Shown here: positions 1 through 4,708 of the stretch, in pieces | Position numbering within the stretch: position 1 is the first letter of the stretch | Layout of the letters: every line of letters starts with the position of its first letter | Source of the DNA: a gamma proteobacterium symbiont of Bathyaustriella thionipta | Lineage (GTDB): Bacteria; Pseudomonadota; Gammaproteobacteria; Chromatiales; Chromatiaceae | Assembly: GCA_025656895.1 (NCBI GenBank) | Contig: JAHXHF010000081.1 | Coordinates: 1-5,825, forward strand | Length of the DNA stretch: 5,825 bases | Direction: 5' to 3' | Notes under the pieces: generated by a model | Database searches by the model: none | What the model was told of the DNA's origin: nothing | Seen by the model: the letters and a program-made list of their open reading frames with translations, nothing else | Translations under genes and position numbers: made by a program

Positions 1-25
1 AATATTTGGCTTGCATGTCTTTACC

Positions 26-112
26 TCAAGGCGCCCCATTTACGTTAAATAGATAATTTCTAGAGGCGAAAGGTATCCTGACACAGGGGGTGAGTGTGGA
101 TAAATCGGCCAT
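26..112 (-). CDS. Possible 28-residue ORF or gene remnant downstream of yqiJ
   Basis: A short ORF starts at ATG 112-110. It is preceded by a good Shine-Dalgarno AAGGAG (plus-strand 122-127) with a 9-base spacer, and lies about 50 bases downstream of the yqiJ-like stop on the same strand. It encodes only 28 residues, beginning MADLSTLTPCVRIPF, before TGA at 28-26. The other two frames do not continue into anything recognisable. I do not recognise the product. The ribosome binding site and operon position suggest either a genuine small gene or the 5' remnant of the gene that once followed yqiJ, often the flotillin yqiK in other genomes. The peptide does not look like a flotillin N-terminus. Chance occurrence is quite possible. 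Confidence 0.22.
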   Translation of the reverse strand: MADLSTLTPCVRIPFASRNYLFNVNGAP

Positions 113-162
113 AATGAATTACTCCTTATTATTGATTAATTTTTACAGTAGACTAAATACAG

Positions 163-846
163 TCAGCCCTTGAATTCCTGTTCGGAAACAACACGGTAAA
201 TATTTTCTTCGGGCCGATGCTCAAACAAAACCACCCGGTCACCCTTGCTGAAAACGTCATTGCCAGTACTGCGTACTTTAAGAATCAGTCCGGCACCACC
301 ATCCTGCAAAAAAGCTTCACCAAAATTATTGTCAACTCGTGAAGAGCGCACGATAGCGGTTTGCCCCAGTATGTGCTTGACCGCATTTTGTTGTCTGAAC
401 AAAGGTCGCAGGGGCCTGATGGCAAGAGCAGTGATCATAACTGCCGCATACAAGGCCAATAAAAGTATCGGTATGCCTGCCAGATAACGCAACCAGCCGG
501 GATCCAGCCAGGAAAAAAGATAATGTACCAGATAGTAGCTGATGAGCCAGCCAAACAGGGATACGAATGAAATAACAACCGTGAGCGGAACACCATTCAA
601 GCCGAATTTCAGAAGGACGCCGGTGAGCGCATCGGCTACCGAATGAGCACTATCAGCATTCAGTCCGGGGTCCAGATCACCTTCGGGCATGTCGAAATCC
701 AGAAACTCGATGTCAATCAGTCCCAGAACAGCCACCAGCCAGTAAAAAACACTGAGCAGCAGAAAAAAGGTAAAAAACACAGTAGGAAAGGAACTGATGT
801 TCTGATAGAACGGATCCATCGCATCACTGAGCAAAATGGCAAACAT
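163..846 (-). CDS. yqiJ: YqiJ-like inner membrane protein with C-terminal OB fold
   Basis: A 227-residue membrane protein of the YqiJ type. Three hydrophobic segments are visible at about residues 22-44, 86-110 and 118-142. A soluble C-terminal part at about 158-224 (GQTAIVRSSR, GLILKVRSTG, KGDRVVLFEH) has the short alternating beta-strands of an OB fold, as in NfeD and YqiJ proteins. A polar, acidic stretch at 49-65 separates the first two membrane segments. In E. coli, yqiJ precedes the flotillin gene yqiK, and NfeD/YqiJ proteins are regarded as partners of SPFH/flotillin scaffolds in the inner membrane. The start is well supported by a strong GGGAGGA ribosome binding site 5 bases upstream. 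Here it lies 256 bases downstream of a PspA-family gene on the same strand, separated by two hairpin elements. No flotillin gene is seen before the window edge, so any partner must lie elsewhere. Family assignment is from sequence pattern; direct involvement in envelope stress is inference. Confidence 0.8.
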   Translation of the reverse strand: MFAILLSDAMDPFYQNISSFPTVFFTFFLLLSVFYWLVAVLGLIDIEFLDFDMPEGDLDPGLNADSAHSVADALTGVLLKFGLNGVPLTVVISFVSLFGWLISYYLVHYLFSWLDPGWLRYLAGIPILLLALYAAVMITALAIRPLRPLFRQQNAVKHILGQTAIVRSSRVDNNFGEAFLQDGGAGLILKVRSTGNDVFSKGDRVVLFEHRPEENIYRVVSEQEFKG

Positions 847-896
847 GCTTTCCTCCCTTTATCAGGTTAAATTAAATTCAGCTGTCCTTATCGTGT

Positions 897-986
897 GCAT
901 CACTTCCTCCTTTGCCAAAGAGGAATTGAGGGCAGTTATTAAATTTCAATCTCCCCCGGCCCCTCTTTGCCAAAGAGGGGAGTGAC
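897..986. repeat. Hairpin-rich REPIN/MITE-like repeat, copy A
   Basis: First of two tandem copies of a ~90-bp element in the gap between the pspA-like and yqiJ-like genes. It begins GCATCACTTCC and ends GGGGAGTGAC, so its ends are inverted (TCACTTCC against GGGGAGTGA). Its right end is a strong hairpin: CCCCTCTTTG at 960-969 pairs with CAAAGAGGGG at 971-980. Its left hairpin (906-923) carries a bulge, and the inner G-run/C-run pair is eroded, so this looks like the older copy. Its last 30 bases (957-986) are identical to 1053-1082 in copy B. Paired inverted hairpins are the architecture of REPIN/BIME and MITE elements. Which family is not decidable without a genome-wide search. Confidence 0.8.
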
Positions 987-990
987 GATC

Positions 991-1082
991 GCATCACTTC
1001 CCCCTTTGAAAAAGGGGGATCGAGGGGGATTATCAAATTTCAATCCCCCCATCGGCCCCTCTTTGCCAAAGAGGGGAGTGAC
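991..1082. repeat. Hairpin-rich REPIN/MITE-like repeat, copy B
   Basis: Second and better preserved copy, four bases (GATC) after copy A. Three perfect stems are visible: CCCCCTTT 1000-1007 with AAAGGGGG 1011-1018; GGGGGATT 1024-1031 with AATCCCCC 1042-1049 around an AT-rich loop; and CCCCTCTTTG 1056-1065 with CAAAGAGGGG 1067-1076. The ends are inverted (TCACTTCC and GGGGAGTGA). It finishes 20 bases downstream of the pspA-like stop codon, so in RNA these stems would form between two genes of the same operon. There they could slow 3' exonucleases or attenuate transcription into yqiJ, which is inference. There is no U-tract after the last stem on the minus strand, so it is not a classic intrinsic terminator. 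Confidence 0.82.
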
Positions 1083-1102
1083 AATACCGATCAAGCGGTT
1101 AT

Positions 1103-1795
1103 TTATGAAGATGCTTTCTCGCGCAGCCGTACCAGAATATCATCTGCGCTTTTGGAGCTGGCTGATATACCGGCAGCTTCCAGTTTTGACTGCAGGGAAA
1201 CATCCGATGTTTCTTCCGCCAGTTCACTGGCAGCGGCCATTTGCGCGCCGGCCAGTGCCTGACGTTCCTTGATGCGTTCCAGTGATTCCATGGCGGTGCG
1301 CAATTTGGTATTGGAGCCGCTGTGGCGTTCGGCAACGGCCATTTGCGCGCGCTGTACGCTTTCGGTGGCTTTAACCGTATCCACCTGTTGCTTCAGGCGG
1401 CGGATATTGCCTTCCGCCTGATGAATAGCGTTACGCAGGCTGCTGGCACTGGCAGCATAGCCACTGCCGGCTTCCTGCTCGGTTTTAAGCTGGTTTTCCA
1501 GTTCGGCCATCTTGCCGGCCACTTCATGGGCCAGGCTTTCGTCCGACTGTTCCAGCGCCTTGATGGCATAGCCCTCATATTCGCTGATTTTTTGCTGCAT
1601 CTGAGCGACTTTTTCTTCAGACAGTTTTTGCCGGGCAATAATTTCGGCCAGACTGTCTTTGGAACGCTTCAATTCTTCCGATGCGTCACGTACCTCCTGG
1701 TCCAGGATACGCAAGGCCTGACTGTCCACAATGGCTTCGCCGGCTTCATTCACTCCACCGCGCAGGGCGGTTAACATTTTGGCCCAAATATTCAT
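1103..1795 (-). CDS. yjfJ: PspA/IM30 family protein (YjfJ type)
   Basis: A 230-residue protein, close to the normal length for PspA/IM30. It starts MNIWAKMLTALRGGVNEAGE, the short amphipathic N-terminal helix that PspA-family proteins use to bind stressed membrane. A nearly uninterrupted charged coiled coil follows from about 26 to 190 (DQEVRDASEELKRSKDSLAE, then the AEGNIRRLKQQVDTVKAT region). The tail at 195-230 is short and less regular. PspA/IM30 proteins are ESCRT-III-like: they assemble rods or rings on the cytoplasmic face of the inner membrane and protect its integrity. The start is backed by AAGGAGA (1802-1808) with a 6-base spacer. That ribosome binding site overlaps the stop codon of the upstream yjfI-like gene, implying translational coupling. 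No pspB, pspC or pspF neighbours are visible, and pairing with a DUF2170 gene matches the E. coli yjfI-yjfJ order rather than the pspABC operon. Confidence 0.92.
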   Translation of the reverse strand: MNIWAKMLTALRGGVNEAGEAIVDSQALRILDQEVRDASEELKRSKDSLAEIIARQKLSEEKVAQMQQKISEYEGYAIKALEQSDESLAHEVAGKMAELENQLKTEQEAGSGYAASASSLRNAIHQAEGNIRRLKQQVDTVKATESVQRAQMAVAERHSGSNTKLRTAMESLERIKERQALAGAQMAAASELAEETSDVSLQSKLEAAGISASSKSADDILVRLREKASS

Positions 1796-1801
1796 GACAT
1801 T

Positions 1802-1808
1802 TCTCCTT
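1802..1808 (-). promoter_or_regulatory. Ribosome binding site of pspA-like gene overlapping yjfI stop
   Basis: On the minus strand the yjfI-like gene ends TAA directly within TAAGGAGA. The Shine-Dalgarno AAGGAGA therefore shares bases with the stop codon and sits 6 bases before the ATG at 1795. The two genes are 11 bases apart. Terminating ribosomes would be placed at the next start, so the two proteins are probably made in a fixed ratio. Confidence 0.8.
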
Positions 1809-2433
1809 ACGCTTCAATGGCGATGGTTAGGTACTCACTGTAAGCCTCGGTGGCCTGTATGACATTGCTGGCCAGTGTTTCAATTTCGAACACTACACTG
1901 TTTAGAATGGAACCCGAGCTGAGTGCGCCATACATTTGATAATAGCTACCTTCTTTGCCGACGTTATCCAGACTGATGGCGGACAGTGGAAAATATTTAT
2001 GAGTGCGCAGCAGGGCATCATTAAACAAGGCTACATCCTGCACGTCTGACATGGGCCATAAGGCGGACTCGGCGATAATCTGTTCACCGGATACGGTTAG
2101 AAAAATGGGTAGATCACCGTATTCGTGCATGACAATGTGCAAGGAAGCGTCTATGCCGTCGATCAGTTCCAGTGAGGCTTGCCCGCTGCTGAATAATTCG
2201 ACCTGCTGCAGCGCGCTGTGCAGAGTGTCGGTTGTCCATTCCGGGTTTGAGTTTGTCATATTCTGTACTCCCGTTTTAGTAGTGGCTGCAAGCGGAATTC
2301 TGAGCTGTTTTTCCAGCGCCAGCAGGCGCTTGCTGTTTTCCGGTAATATCCACACTTCTCTCTTTTTAAGACCTTGCTCGCGCAGGCGTTTGCGGAATTC
2401 CCGTTGATAATAAGCGGATGTTTTTTTTACCAT
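1807..2433 (-). CDS. yjfI: YjfI-like DUF2170 protein with N-terminal putative ribbon-helix-helix domain
   Basis: A 208-residue protein in two parts. Residues about 60-208 (WTTDTLHSALQQVELF, then ALWPMSDVQDVALFNDALLR, MYGALSSGSI and VIQATEAYSEYL) match the DUF2170/YjfI pattern known from E. coli, whose YjfI is only about 130 residues long. Residues 1-48 are an added basic segment: a polar helix (AYYQREFRKRLREQG), then KKREVWILPENSKRLLALEKQLR. The latter reads as one beta-strand followed by a helix, the shape of a ribbon-helix-helix DNA-binding domain. Perfect palindromes just upstream (2451-2462, 2474-2491) make it a plausible autorepressor of this operon. The ATG at 2433 has no recognisable Shine-Dalgarno and lies only 9 bases after a TATAAT box, so the mRNA would be almost leaderless. 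An internal ATG (Met59, at 2259) has a good GGGAG site and would give DUF2170 alone (150 residues). DUF2170 function is unknown; the repressor role is inference. Confidence 0.85.
   Translation of the reverse strand: MVKKTSAYYQREFRKRLREQGLKKREVWILPENSKRLLALEKQLRIPLAATTKTGVQNMTNSNPEWTTDTLHSALQQVELFSSGQASLELIDGIDASLHIVMHEYGDLPIFLTVSGEQIIAESALWPMSDVQDVALFNDALLRTHKYFPLSAISLDNVGKEGSYYQMYGALSSGSILNSVVFEIETLASNVIQATEAYSEYLTIAIEA
2257..2272 (-). promoter_or_regulatory. Internal ribosome binding site and start codon inside yjfI-like gene
   Basis: On the minus strand, GGGAG (plus 2268-2272) stands 8 bases ahead of an in-frame ATG (2259-2257), Met59 of the long protein. This is precisely the junction between the putative DNA-binding segment and the DUF2170 domain. 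The annotated long start at 2433 has no such site. A second product of 150 residues, close to stand-alone YjfI, is therefore possible, as is the alternative that only this start is used. The good conservation of a DNA-binding-like segment in frame upstream argues that both may be used. Confidence 0.45.
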
Positions 2434-2438
2434 GTAAA
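2424..2438. promoter_or_regulatory. Imperfect third operator-like site overlapping yjfI start codon
   Basis: The plus-strand sequence TTTTACCATGTAAAG contains the half-site CATGTAA (2431-2437) found in the two perfect palindromes. The other arm is displaced by one inserted base (TTAC against the expected TTA). The CAT is the complement of the yjfI start codon. The CATG core is centred 24 bases from the core of the next palindrome, which in turn is 26 bases from the third, so all three cores are nearly evenly spaced. It could be a weak extra site or chance constrained by ATG. Confidence 0.35.
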
Positions 2439-2442
2439 GAAG

Positions 2443-2469
2443 ATTATATTATTACATGTAATTAGTCAA
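2443..2469 (-). promoter_or_regulatory. Sigma-70-like promoter of the yjfI-pspA-yqiJ module
   Basis: On the minus strand TTGACT (plus 2464-2469) and TATAAT (plus 2443-2448) are separated by 15 bases, slightly short of the usual 16-18. The -10 box is a perfect consensus and the -35 matches five of six. The predicted transcription start falls around 2434-2437, within a few bases of the ATG at 2433. The spacer is occupied almost exactly by the palindrome 2451-2462, so anything bound there would block RNA polymerase. Confidence 0.6.
2451..2462. promoter_or_regulatory. Palindromic operator 1 (ATTACATGTAAT)
   Basis: A perfect 12-bp palindrome identical to the core of operator 2. It lies between the -35 and -10 boxes of the leftward promoter, the classic position for a repressor operator. 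The likely ligand is the N-terminal ribbon-helix-helix-like domain of the adjacent gene product; this is inferred from proximity and symmetry, not shown. Confidence 0.7.
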
Positions 2470-2473
2470 TTAT

Positions 2474-2491
2474 TTTATTACATGTAATAAA
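2474..2491. promoter_or_regulatory. Palindromic operator 2 (TTTATTACATGTAATAAA)
   Basis: A perfect 18-bp palindrome containing the same 12-bp core as operator 1 (core 2477-2488). Its centre is 26 bp from that of operator 1, about two and a half helical turns. It sits immediately upstream of the leftward -35 box (2464-2469). Two identical sites at this spacing suggest cooperative binding by a dimeric protein. Confidence 0.7.
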
Positions 2492-2644
2492 TCAATGAGA
2501 GTATTCGGGTGTCATTGATACAATGCAAGTATCATGAACAGTAATGAGCACTCTTTCATACAAAGATAGCCTGTTAACCAAACTGTGGCGGCTGCATTGC
2601 GCAGGGGGCATCCGGATAGAGATCGCGGGGGCATGCCGAAAGAC

Positions 2645-2650
2645 TATAAT
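2645..2650 (+). promoter_or_regulatory. Possible -10 box for the scsD-like gene
   Basis: A perfect TATAAT lies 7 bases before the preferred ATG at 2658, which would place the transcription start at or next to the start codon and give a leaderless mRNA. No convincing -35 is found 16-18 bases upstream (the region reads GATCGCGG). A single hexamer match can be accidental, so this is tentative. Confidence 0.35.
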
Positions 2651-2657
2651 TCGTGCT

Positions 2658-3170
2658 ATGCCTGAAGTTCAAGCCAAAAGTTTTATTCGTGGCAGTCTGA
2701 AATGGCTGTTACAGATTCTGCTGTTTATCGGTATTATCTGGGCGCTTAATCTGTGGCGCACTCAGGATACTGCCAGCGGTATGGCACCCGTACTGCAAGG
2801 GTCGTTGCTGAATGGTGACTGGCAGAGCGTTAATCTGGCCGATGGAAAACCGCTGCTGGTTCACTTCTGGGCCAGTTGGTGTCCTTTGTGCCGTTTTGAG
2901 GCTTCCTCGATTGATTCACTCAGTCGCTCGCATTGCGTGGTGACCGTTGCTCTGCAATCCGGAACGGCTGAAGAAGTGGTGCAATATCTGGCCGATGAGC
3001 AGCTTGATCTTATGGTGCTGAATGACCCGGACGGTGAAATTGCGCGCAAATGGGGCGTGCGCGGAGTACCGGCCAGCTTTGTTGTGGATGGCCGTGGCCG
3101 CATTCAATCGACAGAAATCGGCTACACCAGCCAGTTGGGTTTGTGGTTGCGTCTGTGGTTGGCTGAATAA
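2658..3170 (+). CDS. ScsD-like membrane-anchored thioredoxin-fold disulfide oxidoreductase
   Basis: A 170-residue protein (from ATG 2658) of the TlpA/ScsD thioredoxin branch. An N-terminal signal anchor spans about 14-32 (LKWLLQILLFIGIIWALNL), followed by a periplasmic thioredoxin fold. The active site is WASWCPLCR with cysteines 75 and 78, and the cis-proline is in GVPASFVVDG (Pro138). The ending LGLWLRLWLAE resembles Salmonella ScsD, as does the overall length. Such proteins exchange disulfides in the periplasm and are linked to copper and oxidative tolerance or cytochrome c maturation. Start choice: the frame stays open back to ATG 2544, adding 38 residues, but those residues are not signal-like and neither ATG has a Shine-Dalgarno. 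Met at 2658 puts the anchor at the N-terminus where the family has it. No scsB/scsC or ccm partner is seen nearby. It is divergent from the yjfI-pspA module and converges on a small gene 10 bases downstream. Confidence 0.85.
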   Translation: MPEVQAKSFIRGSLKWLLQILLFIGIIWALNLWRTQDTASGMAPVLQGSLLNGDWQSVNLADGKPLLVHFWASWCPLCRFEASSIDSLSRSHCVVTVALQSGTAEEVVQYLADEQLDLMVLNDPDGEIARKWGVRGVPASFVVDGRGRIQSTEIGYTSQLGLWLRLWLAE

Positions 3171-3180
3171 GCATCCGCGC

Positions 3181-3411
3181 CTATTCTTCGCCAATAACCC
3201 GTTCATCTCTGGGAACCGATAACAGTTTTTCGGCTTCTACTGTGTCTTTGGCGAAAATCATTTTCACAATATAGTCGCAATCTTTGGGCAGTTCGGAACG
3301 CAGGGAACGGGCCTGGGTACGGGCATCACGATAGCCCTGAAATTTGTCGATGTATTCAACCAGGTTGTTGGCCTCTGGTTGCGCGAAAACTTTATAAACG
3401 AAATAGGGCAT
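3181..3411 (-). CDS. Conserved-looking small protein of unknown function
   Basis: A 76-residue protein, MPYFVYKVFAQPEAN at the start and VPRDERVIGEE at the end. It has no membrane segment or signal peptide. The opening beta-strand, a helical, arginine-rich middle (YRDARTQARSLRSEL) and a second strand plus helix (DYIVKMIFAKDTVEAEKLL) suggest a small alpha/beta cytoplasmic fold. The mixture of charged helices and hydrophobic strands looks like a genuine protein rather than a shadow frame. I do not recognise a named family. The ribosome binding site is weak; a 10-bp palindrome ACAGGCCTGT (3415-3424) sits immediately upstream of the start. It is divergent from the SQR-like oxidoreductase with a 131-base shared control region, which hints at, but does not show, a common process. 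It ends 10 bases from the converging scsD-like gene. Confidence 0.7.
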   Translation of the reverse strand: MPYFVYKVFAQPEANNLVEYIDKFQGYRDARTQARSLRSELPKDCDYIVKMIFAKDTVEAEKLLSVPRDERVIGEE

Positions 3412-3503
3412 GGTACAGGCCTGTTGTCTGTTGAGAATGTGAGGCGTACTTTATCACATTGCAGGCCTGAATTTGACAGGGGAATTTCCTCTCATTGCTT
3501 GTG

Positions 3504-3509
3504 TATAAT
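3504..3509 (+). promoter_or_regulatory. Probable -10 box of the SQR-like gene
   Basis: A perfect TATAAT lies 33 bases before the preferred ATG at 3543, giving a predicted leader of about 25-30 bases that includes the GGGG ribosome binding site. No good -35 is at the normal distance; a perfect TTGACA at 3473-3478 is 25 bases away, too far for ordinary sigma-70 use. An activator-dependent promoter is possible. Confidence 0.4.
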
Positions 3510-3542
3510 TGGTACATTATCTTTTTCTATGGGGTCTATGCG

Positions 3543-4670
3543 ATGCGATCAATCACGATTATCGGCGCGGGTTTTGCCGCTTTAACTGCGCTACGAACTT
3601 TGCGCAAGCAATCGGCCGAGGTTGAAATTACCCTGATCAGCCCGCAAGCCGAGTTTGTCTATCTGCCCAGTCTTATCTGGGTTCCCAATGGCAGGCGTAC
3701 AGCCAGGGATATTGTGGTGCCGCTACAGAAGTTCCTGGCACGCATGCGGGTTACTCATCATCAGGGGGCGGCCAGCGGCCTGCGGGAAGGCGGACGTATT
3801 GTGGAAACCGATCATGGCGATGTCAGCAATGATGGTTTAATCATCGCCTGCGGTGGCCGTTTTCTGAAAAAACTGCCGGGTATTGAACATGCCATTACAC
3901 CTTGTGAAGGTGTCAGCGCGGCGGAAAAAATTCGTGATCGTCTCAAGACACTGCAGGGTGGAAACATTGCGGTCGGTTTTTCCGGCAACCCCAAAGAGCC
4001 TTCTGCCATGCGTGGTGGCCCTATGTTTGAATTTCTTTTCGGAATTGATCAGCAATTACGCAATGAAGACCGTCGCCAGGATTTCAAACTGACCTTCTTT
4101 ACCCCGGCGGCCAAACCGGGAGCCCGTCTTGGCCCGAAGGCGGTTAACGGTTTGTTGAGTGAAATGAAGAAGCGTGATATTGATACGCATCTTGGTCACA
4201 AGCTGAAAGCGTTTGAAGCCCACAAGGTTATCACCGAAGGGGGAGAATTCGCAGCCGATCTGATTCTGTTCATGCCCGGCATGACCGGCAACCAGTGGTT
4301 TGATCAGACCGACCTGCCGCGCTCGCCAGGCGGCATGCTGCAGGCCAATCAACATTGTCAGGTAGAAGGTTTCGAGCGCGTCTATGTGGCAGGAGACTCG
4401 GGCAGTTTCCCCGGCCCCGAATGGATGCCCAAACAGGCTCATATGGCCGATCTTCAGGCACAAGCGGCCGCCAAAAATCTGCTGGCAGAATTTAATCATC
4501 AAAAACCGAGTGAAACCTTCAAAGTGGAACTGCTGTGTATTGTCGATGCACAGAAAAAAGGCATGTTTGTGGCACGTACCATGAAGCGCAGCCTGGTACT
4601 GCCATCCTGCCGCCTGTTTCACTGGTCCAAACGGTTTTTTGAGTGGTGGTATTTGCGTCAGTACCGCTAA
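3543..4670 (+). CDS. Sulfide:quinone oxidoreductase-like FAD-dependent oxidoreductase
   Basis: A 375-residue flavoprotein of the SQR/flavocytochrome c sulfide dehydrogenase/NDH-2 superfamily. The N-terminal dinucleotide-binding motif is ITIIGAGFAALTALRTLRK (residues 4-22). The second FAD motif is VYVAGDSG (281-288), followed by PEWMPKQAHMADLQAQAAAK as in SQRs. The C-terminus (about 350-375) is an aromatic and basic amphipathic tail suited to peripheral membrane binding near quinone. By my remembered alignment to Acidithiobacillus SQR, Cys121 corresponds to Cys128 and Cys332 (LLCIVDA) to Cys356. The position of Cys160 is Arg157 in MRGGPMFEF, so the normal cysteine pair that holds the polysulfide is broken. 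It may use another substrate or mechanism. The start at 3543 places the FAD motif at the usual distance from the N-terminus and has GGGG 8 bases upstream; the longer frame from 3495 adds an unlikely 16 residues across the -10 box. An RDD gene follows 38 bases downstream. Confidence 0.85.
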   Translation: MRSITIIGAGFAALTALRTLRKQSAEVEITLISPQAEFVYLPSLIWVPNGRRTARDIVVPLQKFLARMRVTHHQGAASGLREGGRIVETDHGDVSNDGLIIACGGRFLKKLPGIEHAITPCEGVSAAEKIRDRLKTLQGGNIAVGFSGNPKEPSAMRGGPMFEFLFGIDQQLRNEDRRQDFKLTFFTPAAKPGARLGPKAVNGLLSEMKKRDIDTHLGHKLKAFEAHKVITEGGEFAADLILFMPGMTGNQWFDQTDLPRSPGGMLQANQHCQVEGFERVYVAGDSGSFPGPEWMPKQAHMADLQAQAAAKNLLAEFNHQKPSETFKVELLCIVDAQKKGMFVARTMKRSLVLPSCRLFHWSKRFFEWWYLRQYR

Positions 4671-4708
4671 CTGGATTATTTCACACAAGATTGAGCAGGA
4701 ACAAAATA

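Noticed and set aside
897..1082. CRISPR array
   Set aside because: There are only two units, adjacent with a 4-base separation, and no unique spacers of regular length; the hairpins with inverted ends fit a REPIN or MITE-like element instead.
1322..1774. 150-codon open frame on the plus strand opposite the pspA-like gene
   Set aside because: It is the antisense shadow of the PspA coiled coil; the phenylalanine- and leucine-rich product arises from complemented Lys and Glu codons.
3473..3509. Full sigma-70 promoter TTGACA plus TATAAT for the SQR-like gene
   Set aside because: Both hexamers are perfect but are 25 bases apart, beyond the usable spacing; only the -10 is reported.
3495..3542. 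Longer N-terminus for the SQR-like protein
   Set aside because: The added 16 residues span the predicted -10 box and push the FAD-binding motif away from the N-terminus where the family has it.
4643..4708. Longer N-terminus for the RDD protein
   Set aside because: It would overlap the end of the SQR-like gene, add residues foreign to the family, and lacks a ribosome binding site, while the ATG at 4709 has AGGA at a normal distance.
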